64,000 nucleotides of DNA from ZC4RG17 sp036380875 (GCA_036380875.1 DASVDX010000087.1:1-64000), one strand, 5' to 3'. Positions 7,987-16,728 are shown, numbered from the stretch's first letter. Notes: generated from the sequence alone by a model not told the origin. Translations and numbers: made by a program.

Positions 7987-9099
7987 TCAGGTGACGGTCA
8001 CCCCGAGCAAGGCGCCCACCCCGAAGGTGATGACAGCGGCCACCAGGCCGAGCAGCATCTGGCGCAGGCCAGAGCGCCACACACTGCGCCCCGTGACGAG
8101 GGTGATCGCCGCCCCGATACCGAAGAGGCCCAGGCCGCTCACACCCATGCTCCAGGCCACCGCACTGAGTCCATCGGTGAAGAAGAACGGAATCACCGGC
8201 ACGATGGCTCCCACCGCGAACAGGACGAACGAGGTGAATGCCGCCACCCATGCCGAGCCGCCGAGCTCGTCGGGGTCGATGCCCAACTCCTCCCGAGCCA
8301 TCGTGTCGAGGGCGAGGTCGGGGTCGGACATGATCTTCGACGCCAGCTTGCGGGCGTCCTCCTCGTCGAGGCCTTTCGCTCGATAGATCAGGACCAGCTC
8401 TTCCTCTTCCTCCTCGGGCATCTCCTCGATTTCGCGGCGTTCGATCTCGAGCTGGCGTTGATGGAGCTCGCGGGAGCTCTGCACCGAAAGCCATTCCCCG
8501 ATGGCCATCGACGCCGAGCCTGCCAAGAGGCCTGCCAATCCGCTGACGACCACCGTGTCGGTGGGGAGCGAGGCCCCGGCGACGCCCATGACGAGAGCCA
8601 GGTTGGACACGAGGCCGTCGTTGGAGCCGAGGACCGCCGCCCGCAGGGCGTTGCCGTCGAGGCTGCGGTGACGCCGCTCGAATCGGGCGATGTCGGCCCC
8701 CTCCAGTCCCCGGTCGGTGATCCGCCGCAGCAGAGCGGCGTGGGAGCGCTCGTCCGCCCGCATCGACGTGCCTTCCGTCTCCGGCTGGTCGTCATACATG
8801 AACTGGCCTTTTGCCTCGTCCTCGGCGACGATCGAGGCGAGAAACCTCGGGCCGAAGCGCCGCCCGAGCCAGGCCACGATTCTGGCGCGCATCGAAGGCT
8901 GGGGTCTTTCCACGTCACCCAGGCGCTCAGCCCAGAAGGAGGCATGGCGTTCCTCGACCTCGGCCAGTTCCAGGTAGAGCTGTGTGAGCGGGGAGTCTCC
9001 TTCCAGTTCCGCCAGCGTGCGGTAGAGGAAGGCGCCGTCGACCTCGCTCTGGAGGTTCTCGAGATAGCGTTCGCGGTCGGTCGGCTGTGGGGTGGTCAC
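7987..9099 (-). CDS. Ferritin-like domain fused to VIT1/CCC1 iron/manganese transporter
   Basis: A 370-residue fusion. Residues about 1-140 form a rubrerythrin/ferritin-like helical domain with metal-ligand type glutamates (EVDGAFLYRTLAELE, LELAEVEERHASFW, DERSHAALL). The rest is a VIT1/CCC1-type membrane domain of about five helices (LGSNDGLVSNLALVMGV, GSASMAIGEWLSVQSSREL) with a glutamate-rich cytoplasmic loop (MPEEEEEELV). VIT1 proteins move Fe(II)/Mn(II) out of the cytosol, and the ferritin-like domain probably collects iron. The start is GTG 9099. A strong inverted repeat lies 14-40 bases upstream, between this gene and the divergent universal stress gene. Confidence 0.9.
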   Translation of the reverse strand: MTTPQPTDRERYLENLQSEVDGAFLYRTLAELEGDSPLTQLYLELAEVEERHASFWAERLGDVERPQPSMRARIVAWLGRRFGPRFLASIVAEDEAKGQFMYDDQPETEGTSMRADERSHAALLRRITDRGLEGADIARFERRHRSLDGNALRAAVLGSNDGLVSNLALVMGVAGASLPTDTVVVSGLAGLLAGSASMAIGEWLSVQSSRELHQRQLEIERREIEEMPEEEEEELVLIYRAKGLDEEDARKLASKIMSDPDLALDTMAREELGIDPDELGGSAWVAAFTSFVLFAVGAIVPVIPFFFTDGLSAVAWSMGVSGLGLFGIGAAITLVTGRSVWRSGLRQMLLGLVAAVITFGVGALLGVTVT

Positions 9100-9112
9100 G
9101 GTCCTGTGCGAT

Positions 9113-9139
9113 CGTACTGTCCGCACCGCGGACGGTACG
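9113..9139. promoter_or_regulatory. Inverted repeat, likely operator between VIT1 and USP genes
   Basis: CGTACTGTCCGC (9113-9124), a 3-base spacer ACC, then GCGGACGGTACG (9128-9139): 12-base arms with a single mismatch. On the minus strand the right arm contains TACCGT, a -10-like hexamer 32 bases before the GTG of the VIT1 gene. A repressor bound here would block that promoter. It is not an IdeR/DtxR consensus, so the regulator is unknown. Confidence 0.55.
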
Positions 9140-9211
9140 AGTTTGAGGATCCCCGGCGTCGGCACCAGGGTGGTGGTACAAACGTCGTGAACCGGCGGCA
9201 AGGAGAAGCAG

Positions 9212-9661
9212 ATGAGCATCATGGTGCCCCTCGACACATCGGAGGTGGGCCGGTCGGCGCTTCCGAAGGCGGAGGAGCTCGCCCGGGCGCTGGGCCAGTC
9301 GTTGCTCCTCGTCACTGTGGCCGACGAAGACACCATCCGGGCGATCGAGGAGCTCGCCCGCATCGAGGGAAAGGAGCCCATCGATGTCCTCGAGCTCAAC
9401 CTCCGTAGCCGCGCCCGCTCCGTGAGCGTTCCGGCGGAAACCGACCTGCTGCCAGGCGACGACCCGGCGGCGGCGATCGTCGACCGGGCGCACAAGCCCG
9501 ACGTCGACATGATCGTGATGGCCACTCACGGCCGCACCGGCCTCACGCGTTGGCGCCTCGGGAGTGTGGCCGAACGCGTCGTGCGCGCTGCCACGGTGCC
9601 GGTGCTCGTGGTTCCCGCCCCGTGGCGCCTGAAGGAAGACCCATCGGCAGCCGAGGCATGA
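9212..9661 (+). CDS. Universal stress protein (UspA family, ATP-binding type)
   Basis: A 149-residue single-domain universal stress protein. The start MSIMVPLDTSEVGRSAL is the family N-terminal strand-helix. The ATP-binding signature G-2x-G-9x-G-S/T appears as GRTGLTRWRLGSVAERV near the C-terminus, preceded by DMIVMATHG. It is read divergently from the iron/manganese transporter and just ahead of phosphofructokinase (13-base gap), so it may be cotranscribed with the latter. GGAG lies 5-10 bases before the ATG. Confidence 0.92.
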   Translation: MSIMVPLDTSEVGRSALPKAEELARALGQSLLLVTVADEDTIRAIEELARIEGKEPIDVLELNLRSRARSVSVPAETDLLPGDDPAAAIVDRAHKPDVDMIVMATHGRTGLTRWRLGSVAERVVRAATVPVLVVPAPWRLKEDPSAAEA

Positions 9662-9674
9662 GGGGGGCTCACCT

Positions 9675-10694
9675 GTGAAGGTCGGCGTGCTCACCGCCGG
9701 GGGCGACTGTCCGGGGCTGAACGCCGCCATCCGGGGGGTCGTAGCCCGAATCGTGGGTGGCGGCGGCGAGTGTGTGGGCATCCTGAAGGGCTGGCGAGGG
9801 CTGATGGAGGGCCTCGTCCGCCCGCTGACCCGCAACGACGTGCGGGGCATCCTCTACCAGGGAGGGACCATCCTCGGGACCTCACGCATGGACCCGTTCG
9901 TGCACGGCGAAGGCTACGAGTCCGTCCGCGCGACGATCGAGTCGTCGGGTATCGAAACCGTCGTCGTGATCGGCGGTGACGGGTCGCTGCGCACCGCCGC
10001 CCGGCTGGAGGCCGAGGGCCTGCCGGTCGTAGGGGTGCCCAAGACGATCGACAACGACATCCCCGGAACCGACGTCACGTTCGGCTTCCACACCGCGGTG
10101 CAGATAGTCACCGACGCCATCGACCGGCTCACCACCACTGCCGAATCCCACAACCGGGTGATGGTCGTCGAAGTGATGGGCCGGACCGCCGGGTGGATCG
10201 CTGCATACGCGGGGCTGGCGGGGGGAGCGGAAGCGATCCTCGTCCCCGAAGTCGAATACGACCTCGAAGAACTCGCCGAAAGACTCCGCCGGCGGCACAA
10301 GTCCGGCCACGACTACTCGATCGTCGTCGTCGCCGAAGGCACTCCCGTCCCCGAAGGAGGCCAGGCGACACGCGGCGTCGACGCCTACGGCTTCGCCCGC
10401 CTGGGAGGGGTGGGAAACGTCATCGCCGCCGAACTCGAACAACTCACGGGTTACGAGTGCCGGGTCATGACCCTCGGATACCTGCAGCGGGGCGGCACTC
10501 CCACCGCCTACGACCGGATCCTCGCCACCCGGCTCGGCCTGGCAGCAGGCGAGCTGGCACTGAAGGGGGAGACGGGCGTGATGGTGGCCGTCAGGGGTGA
10601 GAGCATCGTGCCCGTTTCCCTGAGCGAAGTCTCCCAGCCGCCTCGCCAGCTCGACCCCGACCGGCTGCGGGACGCCTCCTGGTTCTTCCCCTGA
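9675..10694 (+). CDS. pfkA: 6-phosphofructokinase (PfkA family)
   Basis: Phosphorylates fructose 6-phosphate in glycolysis. The 339-residue protein starts at GTG 9675. It contains the glycine-rich start TAGGDCPGLNAAIRG, the nucleotide/metal motif GGDGS (Gly103) and PKTIDNDIPGTD (Lys123). The pair Gly/Lys at the positions equivalent to E. coli 104 and 124 is the mixed type found in many actinobacterial ATP-dependent enzymes; PPi-dependent enzymes have Asp/Lys and E. coli has Gly/Gly. So ATP is the likely phosphoryl donor, but PPi use cannot be excluded. MGRTAGWIA and CRVMTLGYLQRGG are further family motifs. Confidence 0.93.
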   Translation: MKVGVLTAGGDCPGLNAAIRGVVARIVGGGGECVGILKGWRGLMEGLVRPLTRNDVRGILYQGGTILGTSRMDPFVHGEGYESVRATIESSGIETVVVIGGDGSLRTAARLEAEGLPVVGVPKTIDNDIPGTDVTFGFHTAVQIVTDAIDRLTTTAESHNRVMVVEVMGRTAGWIAAYAGLAGGAEAILVPEVEYDLEELAERLRRRHKSGHDYSIVVVAEGTPVPEGGQATRGVDAYGFARLGGVGNVIAAELEQLTGYECRVMTLGYLQRGGTPTAYDRILATRLGLAAGELALKGETGVMVAVRGESIVPVSLSEVSQPPRQLDPDRLRDASWFFP

Positions 10695-10697
10695 GAA

Positions 10698-10760
10698 CTC
10701 GCCCGTGCCGGCGGCTCCTGAGGAGTAAGCTCCGGAACGGGTCTGGCACAGGCGGGCGAG
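10698..10760 (+). other. Long-range inverted repeat in the leader of the PspC gene
   Basis: CTCGCCCG at 10698-10705 pairs with CGGGCGAG at 10753-10760, and TGCC (10706-10709) can extend the stem with GGCA (10745-10748). The right arm runs into the GAGGAG ribosome-binding site of the TTG-start gene at 10770. The structure could act as a translational control element or an intercistronic hairpin. Function is inferred. Confidence 0.35.
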
Positions 10761-10769
10761 GAGCCTCAA

Positions 10770-11204
10770 TTGGACGACAACGAACAGACCACCCCGGCCG
10801 ACAGCACCGGCGTCGCCGGCCCGCCTCCGACTGCGCCACTCCGTCGTAGCACCGAAGACAAGGTGATCGCCGGGGTCTGCGGCGGTTTGGGGCGCTACTT
10901 CGGCGTCGATGCCATCTGGTTTCGCATCGCCTTCGTCGTGCTGACGTTCGGCGGCGGGTCCGGGATCCTCGTCTACCTGCTCGCTTGGCTCCTCATCCCC
11001 GAACAACGGGCCGGGGAGACCCTCGGCCGAGGGAGCAGTTCCAAGGACGGGTCGATCATCGTCGGCGTCGGCCTGGTGGCGATCGGGCTGATGCTGCTCG
11101 TCAACACCCTGGTGCCCTGGTTCGACCGGATCATGTGGCCGCTCATCGTGATCGTGGCCGGCCTCGCCCTCCTATTCACCGGAACGCGCCGTGACCGTTC
11201 CTGA
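10770..11204 (+). CDS. PspC domain membrane protein
   Basis: A 144-residue protein with a PspC domain at residues about 25-85: RRSTEDKVIAGVCGGLGRYF, then a hydrophobic hairpin (VLTFGGGSGILVYLLAWLLIP). Two more membrane segments follow in the C-terminal half. PspC proteins take part in envelope-stress sensing. Start is TTG 10770, preceded by GAGGAG at 10758-10763. It is followed by a LiaF-like gene (14-base overlap) and a tiny membrane gene (ATGA overlap), so the three form one operon. Confidence 0.85.
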   Translation: MDDNEQTTPADSTGVAGPPPTAPLRRSTEDKVIAGVCGGLGRYFGVDAIWFRIAFVVLTFGGGSGILVYLLAWLLIPEQRAGETLGRGSSSKDGSIIVGVGLVAIGLMLLVNTLVPWFDRIMWPLIVIVAGLALLFTGTRRDRS

Positions 11205-11829
11205 CGTCCCCGCAACCGAGACACCGCCGGAGCCCAGGTCGACGTTCGGCGCCGTCGTCGCCGGGCTGCTGCTCCTCGCCGTAGGCCTCGTATGGCTCCT
11301 CGACGCCGTGGGGGTCGTCGAGGTGCGGCCCTCGATCGTGCTCCCGGGGCTCCTCGCCGTCCTGGGAGCGGCATTGATCGCCGGCTCCTTCACCGGCCGC
11401 CACTCGGGTCTGGTCGGGTTGGGGGTGTTCTTGACGATCCTGACCGTCCTCGCCGCCGCCTTCCCGGGCAACATCCTCAGGGGTGGCATCGGGGACCGCC
11501 ACTACCGGGTCGCATCCCAGTCAGAGTTGGCGGAGAGCTACGGGGTGGGGTTGGGCGAGCTGACCCTCGACCTCAGCGAGCTCGAGCTCACCGAAGCTGC
11601 CCGCGTCGATGTCAACGTCGGAGCCGGCGAGGTGACGGTGATCCTCCCGCCCGATCTGCCGGTGCGGGTCGAGGCGGCGGCGGGAGCGGGCGAGATCGAT
11701 GTGCTGGGAGAGGAGGCTGAGGGCGTCAACGTGGCGAGGGACTTCACCGATCCCGACTTCACAGAGGGAGGCGTGGGATTGACGCTCGACATCGGGGTGT
11801 CGGCGGGGCAGATCCAGGTGGAGCGATGA
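11191..11829 (+). CDS. LiaF-like/DUF5668 membrane protein with a C-terminal beta domain
   Basis: A 212-residue protein with three or four membrane helices in the first 100 residues (FGAVVAGLLLLAVGLVWLL and following). A soluble C-terminal domain follows that is rich in short repeated beta motifs such as LGELTLDLSEL and VGAGEVTVILPP, the pattern of the LiaF/toast-rack type of envelope-stress proteins. It starts at GTG 11191 inside the end of the PspC gene. Together with PspC it probably belongs to a cell-envelope stress module. No LiaRS-type two-component pair is adjacent. Confidence 0.7.
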   Translation: MTVPDVPATETPPEPRSTFGAVVAGLLLLAVGLVWLLDAVGVVEVRPSIVLPGLLAVLGAALIAGSFTGRHSGLVGLGVFLTILTVLAAAFPGNILRGGIGDRHYRVASQSELAESYGVGLGELTLDLSELELTEAARVDVNVGAGEVTVILPPDLPVRVEAAAGAGEIDVLGEEAEGVNVARDFTDPDFTEGGVGLTLDIGVSAGQIQVER

Positions 11830-12014
11830 AAGCGCACCCGGGCACTCTCTTCGCCGGGATCGTCTACCTGGCCGTGGGTGTGGCTTTCGTGCTCGAGGCG
11901 CTCGACGTGTGGGATCTGAGGTTCGGGGACCTGCGTTATCTAGGGCCGCTGGCGCTGGTGGTCGTGGGAGTGGCTGTGATCGTCGGAGCGCTGGCGCGTC
12001 GCGACAGCGGCTGA
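11826..12014 (+). CDS. Small two-helix membrane protein (DUF5668-like)
   Basis: A 62-residue protein with two predicted membrane helices: LFAGIVYLAVGVAFVLEAL and YLGPLALVVVGVAVIVGAL. It resembles the helical hairpin at the start of the preceding gene, so it may be a duplicated half. The ATG overlaps the preceding stop as ATGA. Last gene of the PspC/LiaF-like operon; function unknown. Confidence 0.7.
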   Translation: MKAHPGTLFAGIVYLAVGVAFVLEALDVWDLRFGDLRYLGPLALVVVGVAVIVGALARRDSG

Positions 12015-12015
12015 G

Positions 12016-13137
12016 TCACCAATCGATGCCCGATAACCACGGGACTTCGAACGTGGCGGCGATCTCCCCGGTGGCCAGGTCCACGCCAACGAGGAGGGTG
12101 GGCGGCTGGGCGGCGCTGACGATCGCCAGCCCGTCTGGGGACATGCCGACGGAGTAGAGGTCTGACACGTCGGCGCCGAGAGGGCTCGAGTTGCCATCGG
12201 CGAGGGAGACGAGTTGCAGCGGCCCCCACCCGGTATCGCTGAACTCGGCCGCGAGCGCCATTCCGTCGTGCACGGCGAAGACATCGACCGCGGGGAGGTC
12301 GACGGTCTCCAGCGTGTCGATCGGCCCCGTCGCATCGGTCGGGACTCGGTAATAGGTCCGGTCCTGGCTCCAGACGAGGACCGTGGATTCGTCCTCCCAG
12401 ACCAGGTCGATGAGAGCGGTGGGGGGCTCCACCGAATCCGCCGACAACGGGATACGTGAGATCTCGTTGCCGGCCGGGTCGGCGAGGACCAGGGTGTCGT
12501 AGACCGAGAGGAAGAACTGGGGCTCGTCGGGATCGGGATAGCAGCCCTCGGCGGTCAGGTAGGCGAGAGTGGAGCCGTCGGGCGAGAGGGCCGGGACGCC
12601 GGGGGCCAGTGTGGCCGTGGCGCCGGACCCCAGGTCCAGAGTCTCGACTCGTCCCGCCGCCGACTCGCACGTGAACCAGTAGTCCTCCTCCACGAAGTGC
12701 ATGTACAGCGTCCCGTCGGCCAGCGACAGCTTGCTCGCGCTGGCGGCCTCGAACACGAACGGGTGGAGCACCTCGGTGGCCCCGGTGGCTGTGTCCACCC
12801 GGACCACGTCCGCTCCTGAGACCCCGATCGCCTCCGCCGGGATCTCGGCCTGTGGGGGCTCGGTGGTGGCGGTAGTGGTGGGGGTGGTCGTGGTGGTGGC
12901 GGTCGTGACGGTCGTCTCGACCGACTGCGTGGTCGTCGGCCCCTCCGTGACTGGCGGTGTCGAGGCGGTCGTCTCCGGCGCCGTGGGGGCGGCAGTCGTG
13001 GTCGTGTCGGCGTCCTCGTCGCCACCCATCTGGGCGACGACCACGGCCGCGAGGGCCACTACGACGACCACGATGGCGGCGACGAGCGGCCAACGCGTGC
13101 CGCGCTCTTCCTCAGGCGGAGGCCCGGATACGGTCAT
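12016..13137 (-). CDS. Membrane-anchored protein with a Thr-rich linker and WD40/TolB-like repeats
   Basis: A 373-residue protein of unknown function. It has a short cytoplasmic N-terminus, one membrane helix (WPLVAAIVVVVVALAAVVVA), a Thr/Pro-rich linker at residues about 42-93 (runs such as TTTTTPTTTATT), and an extracytoplasmic domain with repeated beta-propeller-like strands (LSPDGSTLAYL, MSPDGLAIVSA, VSLADGNSSPLG). The promoter looks leaderless: TACCGT ends 8 bases before the ATG and there is no Shine-Dalgarno. The C-terminal stop faces the PspC operon with one base between. Confidence 0.75.
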   Translation of the reverse strand: MTVSGPPPEEERGTRWPLVAAIVVVVVALAAVVVAQMGGDEDADTTTTAAPTAPETTASTPPVTEGPTTTQSVETTVTTATTTTTPTTTATTEPPQAEIPAEAIGVSGADVVRVDTATGATEVLHPFVFEAASASKLSLADGTLYMHFVEEDYWFTCESAAGRVETLDLGSGATATLAPGVPALSPDGSTLAYLTAEGCYPDPDEPQFFLSVYDTLVLADPAGNEISRIPLSADSVEPPTALIDLVWEDESTVLVWSQDRTYYRVPTDATGPIDTLETVDLPAVDVFAVHDGMALAAEFSDTGWGPLQLVSLADGNSSPLGADVSDLYSVGMSPDGLAIVSAAQPPTLLVGVDLATGEIAATFEVPWLSGIDW

Positions 13138-13145
13138 GACGAGGC

Positions 13146-13151
13146 ACGGTA
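13146..13151 (-). promoter_or_regulatory. TACCGT -10 element, leaderless start of the propeller protein
   Basis: On the minus strand TACCGT is followed by 8 bases and then the ATG at 13137, with no ribosome-binding site between. This is the same geometry as several other genes in this window and indicates a leaderless transcript. Confidence 0.5.
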
Positions 13152-13215
13152 GTTGCGTATCTCAACGCAGGGGTGTGACCTCTGGGTTCCCCCATCCGCT
13201 AGGCCCTTTCGCGGT

Positions 13216-13223
13216 GATACCGT
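13216..13223 (+). promoter_or_regulatory. GATACCGT -10 element upstream of the HdeD-like gene
   Basis: GATACCGT ends 30 bases before the ATG at 13254. That start has a normal ribosome-binding site (GAGAGGAGG), so a leader of about 23 bases is expected. Confidence 0.4.
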
Positions 13224-13253
13224 CAGGACGACGGCCACCGAGAGGAGGCAGCC

Positions 13254-13889
13254 ATGACCGTCGACGACACCGGCGAGCAGGCCACTGGCACCGACATCCC
13301 AGCCGAGGCCGGCGGCGAATCCGCAGATGCTCTGGCCATTCGGGCCAGCCTGCGAGGCGCCATCGTGGGTGATTGGTGGACGTTCGTCCTCCGTGGTTTC
13401 CTCGCCGTTGCCTTCGGCCTCGCCGCCCTCATCTGGCCGGAGATCACGCTGATCGCCCTCGTGGCCGTGTTCGGAGCGTACGTGCTCGTGGACGGGATCG
13501 TGGCCGTCATCTTCAGTCTGGGAGGGCGGGGAAACATCCGATGGTGGACGGCACTGTGGGGTCTGATCTCGGTGGGCGCCGGGGTGGCCGTGTTCATGTG
13601 GCCCGAGATCACTGCCATGGCGCTGGTGTACCTGATCGCCGCTTGGGCGTTCCTCACCGGCGTCCTCGAGATTACGGCCGCCATCGTCTGGCGGAGGGAG
13701 ATGCGCAACGAATGGGTCCTGATCGTGTCGGGGGCGCTCTCGATCCTGGTCGGCCTGGTGCTCGCCGTGTTTCCCGGAGAAGGGGCGATCTCCCTCGTCT
13801 GGCTGATCGGCGCCTACGCCGTCGTGGTCGGAGTGCTCCTCATCGTGGTCGGCTTCAGGTTGCGTGATCTCCGGTATGACCTCGCCTGA
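13254..13889 (+). CDS. HdeD/DUF308 family membrane protein
   Basis: A 211-residue protein with six membrane helices in three helical hairpins. Each hairpin repeats a pattern of the type WPEITLIALVAVFGAYVLVDG and WPEITAMALVYLIAAWAFLTG, with charged residues at the turns. This is the DUF308 repeat of HdeD, an acid-resistance membrane protein in E. coli; the role in actinobacteria is unproven. GAGAGGAGG precedes the ATG. It overlaps the start of the P-type ATPase gene by 14 bases, so the two are probably cotranscribed. Confidence 0.88.
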   Translation: MTVDDTGEQATGTDIPAEAGGESADALAIRASLRGAIVGDWWTFVLRGFLAVAFGLAALIWPEITLIALVAVFGAYVLVDGIVAVIFSLGGRGNIRWWTALWGLISVGAGVAVFMWPEITAMALVYLIAAWAFLTGVLEITAAIVWRREMRNEWVLIVSGALSILVGLVLAVFPGEGAISLVWLIGAYAVVVGVLLIVVGFRLRDLRYDLA

Positions 13890-16728
13890 CCGGAGCCGGG
13901 CTGTCGCCCCCGAAGAGGAGGCGCTTCCGGCCCCGTGGTCGCTCGAAGCGGCCGAAGTAGCTGACAGACTGGGAACAGACGTCGTTGCCGGGCTCTCGAA
14001 CGAGGAGGCGAGGAACCGGCTCGAGCGTTTCGGTCCCAATCTCCTCGAGGAAGCCGCCCACGTACCGGCGTGGAAGAAGTTCCTCGCCCAGTTCGCCGAT
14101 CCGCTCGTCTACCTGCTGCTTGCCGCGGTGGTCATTTCGGTGGGCGCTTGGGTCCTCGAAGGCGGCGAAGGCTTTCCCTTCGAAGCCGTTGTGATCGCCG
14201 TGATCGTCGTGGCCAACGCCGTGCTCGGCTACGTCCAGGAGGCTCGGGCCGAGGCGGCGGTCGAGGCGTTGCAACGCATGGCCTCACCCACCGCCACTGT
14301 CATCCGGGACGGCGAGGAGAAGGAGTTAGCCACCCAGGACCTGGTCCCCGGCGACCTACTCGTCGTCGCCGAGGGAGACGCCGTCGGCGCCGACGCTCGT
14401 CTCGTCGACTCGGCGGCCCTCATGGTGGCGGAGGCGTCCCTCACCGGAGAGAGCGAGCCGGTCGCCAAACAGGTCCATCCACTCGAACGGGACATAGAGC
14501 TGGGCGACCGCAACAACATGATCTTCAAAGGAACTGCGGTCACCCGAGGGCGGGGGGTGGCGGTGGTCACCGCCACCGGCATGGCCACCGAAATGGGCAA
14601 CATCGCTCGTCTGCTCGGTGAGACCAAAGAGGAGCCGACGCCGCTTCAGCGCGAGGTGGGGCGAGTCGGCCGGATGCTCGGGATAGCCGTCGTCGTCATC
14701 GCCGCAGTCGTCGTCGGCGCCATCCTCCTCACGGACCCGATCCAATCGCCTTCCGACCTCGTCTCGGTGTTCCTCGTCGGGGTGTCGTTGGCGGTGGCCG
14801 CCGTCCCCGAAGGGCTGCCGGCGATCCTTTCGGTCGTCCTCGCCCTCGGCGTCCAGCGGATGGCCCGCCAGAACGCCATCGTGAAGAAGCTGTCATCCGT
14901 CGAAACGCTCGGGTCGGCGTCTGTGATCTGCTCGGACAAGACGGGAACGCTCACCAAGAGCGAGATGACCATCGAGAAGGTCGTCACCCCCTCGGCCGCG
15001 GTGGACATCACCGGGAGTGGGTACGAGCCGAGAGGCGAAGTGCTTCTGGACGGTGAGCCGCTCGACGACCCCGTCTTGCTGGAGGAGGTGGCCTATGTGG
15101 TCGGGGGAGGCAGCCTGGCCAGCGACGCCTCCATCTACGAGGAGGACGGCGTGTGGAAGGCGAGGGGCGACCCCACCGAGGCGGCGTTCCTCGTGGCGGA
15201 ACGGAAGATCGGCATCGCCGAGGCGCGGCGCGACCGCTTCCGGCGAGTAGGGGAGGTCCCCTTCACGCCGGAGCGAAAGCTCATGTCGACGCTCGAGGTC
15301 GACGCCGAGCGCGAAGGCCGCATCGACGTGGTCGTCAAAGGTGCTCCGGATGTCCTGCTCGAGCGCTGCACCCACGAGCGGGTGGCCGGGGAGGTGCGTC
15401 CCCTCAGTGAGGATCGACGCCGCCAGATCATCGAAGACGTCGAACGCCTCGCCGACCTGGCGTTGCGGACGCTGGCGGTAGCTTATCGCCCGTTGCCACA
15501 CCACGAACCCCCCGAGCCGGATGAATCCATCGAACAGGACCTCGTCTACCTCGGGATGGTAGGGATCATCGACCCGCCTCGGGAGGAGGTCAGGGCGGCG
15601 ATCGCCGAGGCCAAGACGGCCGGTGTCAGGGTGATCATGATCACGGGCGACCACCCTCGCACCGCCATACGGATCGCCTCCGACCTGGGCATCGCCAACG
15701 ACGCCGCTCGTGCCCTCACCGGGGCTCAGCTGGAGGCGCTCGACGAGGACACGCTGCGCAAGGAGGTGGCGAACGTCGACGTCTTCGCCCGTGTGGCGCC
15801 GGTCCACAAGCTACGCATCGTCGACGCCCTCCAGGCTGAGGGAAAGATCGTGGCGATGACCGGAGACGGCGTCAACGACGCCCCGGCCTTGAAGTCCGCC
15901 GACATCGGCGTGGCGATGGGCATCACCGGGACCGACGTCAGCAAGGAGGCGGCGGACATGATTCTGGCCGACGACAACTTCGCCACGATCGTGGCCGCCG
16001 TCCGGGAGGGCAGGGGCATCTTCGCCAACATCCGCAAGTTCCTCCGGTTCCTGCTCTCATCCAACATCGGCGAGGTGTTCACGATGTTCTTCGGGGTGCT
16101 TCTGGCCGGCTACCTCGGACTCACCGAAGGCGCCGATGGGATCGCGGTCCCGCTTCTCGCCACCCAGATCCTCTGGATCAACCTCCTCACCGACACCGGG
16201 CCTGCTCTGGCCATGGGCGTCGATCCACCTCCCGAGGGCGTCATGCGCCGCCCGCCCCGCCGTCTCACCGACCGGGTGATCGATGCCGCCATGTGGTGGG
16301 GGATCCTCTGGGTGGGCTTCATCATGGCCGCGGTCACCCTGATCGCACTCGACCTCAAGACGCCCGGCGGCTTCTTCGATGGGTCGGGAGATGTGACCTA
16401 TGGGCGGACGATGGCGTTCACGACCCTGGTGATCGCCCAGCTGTTCAACACCTTCAACGCCCGCTCGGACCACCGGAGTGCCTTCTTCCACCTGTTCACC
16501 AACCCACTGCTGTGGGGGGCGATCGCCATATCTGTCCTGCTCCAGGTGGCGGTGGTGGAGTTGCCCTTCCTGAACTCCGCTTTCGGAACGGTTCCACTGA
16601 CGCTCGGGGACTGGGCCGTCTGCACCGCCTTGGCGTCGGCGGTGCTGTGGGGTGACGAGCTGAAGAAGCTGGTCACGTGGATCGTGGTCAGGGCCCGTCG
16701 TCGAGGCGCCGCAGCCGCACCCGGGTGA
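13876..16728 (+). CDS. Cation-transporting P-type ATPase (P2, calcium-type)
   Basis: A 950-residue P2-type ATPase. Domains in order: N-terminal cation ATPase domain (LSNEEARNRLERFGPN), actuator with SLTGES, M4 with AAVPEGLPA (a Ca-site glutamate), the phosphorylation site DKTGTLT (Asp354), the nucleotide domain with KGAPDVLL, hinge MTGDGVNDAPALKSADIGVAMG, and M6 with ILWINLLTDTGPALAMG, which carries the Asn/Thr/Asp set of SERCA-like pumps. These support Ca export, although Mn or other divalent ions are possible. I chose ATG 13876; GTG 13864 is also in frame. The 3' end overlaps the convergent CNNM-like gene by 41 bases. Confidence 0.93.
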   Translation: MTSPDRSRAVAPEEEALPAPWSLEAAEVADRLGTDVVAGLSNEEARNRLERFGPNLLEEAAHVPAWKKFLAQFADPLVYLLLAAVVISVGAWVLEGGEGFPFEAVVIAVIVVANAVLGYVQEARAEAAVEALQRMASPTATVIRDGEEKELATQDLVPGDLLVVAEGDAVGADARLVDSAALMVAEASLTGESEPVAKQVHPLERDIELGDRNNMIFKGTAVTRGRGVAVVTATGMATEMGNIARLLGETKEEPTPLQREVGRVGRMLGIAVVVIAAVVVGAILLTDPIQSPSDLVSVFLVGVSLAVAAVPEGLPAILSVVLALGVQRMARQNAIVKKLSSVETLGSASVICSDKTGTLTKSEMTIEKVVTPSAAVDITGSGYEPRGEVLLDGEPLDDPVLLEEVAYVVGGGSLASDASIYEEDGVWKARGDPTEAAFLVAERKIGIAEARRDRFRRVGEVPFTPERKLMSTLEVDAEREGRIDVVVKGAPDVLLERCTHERVAGEVRPLSEDRRRQIIEDVERLADLALRTLAVAYRPLPHHEPPEPDESIEQDLVYLGMVGIIDPPREEVRAAIAEAKTAGVRVIMITGDHPRTAIRIASDLGIANDAARALTGAQLEALDEDTLRKEVANVDVFARVAPVHKLRIVDALQAEGKIVAMTGDGVNDAPALKSADIGVAMGITGTDVSKEAADMILADDNFATIVAAVREGRGIFANIRKFLRFLLSSNIGEVFTMFFGVLLAGYLGLTEGADGIAVPLLATQILWINLLTDTGPALAMGVDPPPEGVMRRPPRRLTDRVIDAAMWWGILWVGFIMAAVTLIALDLKTPGGFFDGSGDVTYGRTMAFTTLVIAQLFNTFNARSDHRSAFFHLFTNPLLWGAIAISVLLQVAVVELPFLNSAFGTVPLTLGDWAVCTALASAVLWGDELKKLVTWIVVRARRRGAAAAPG

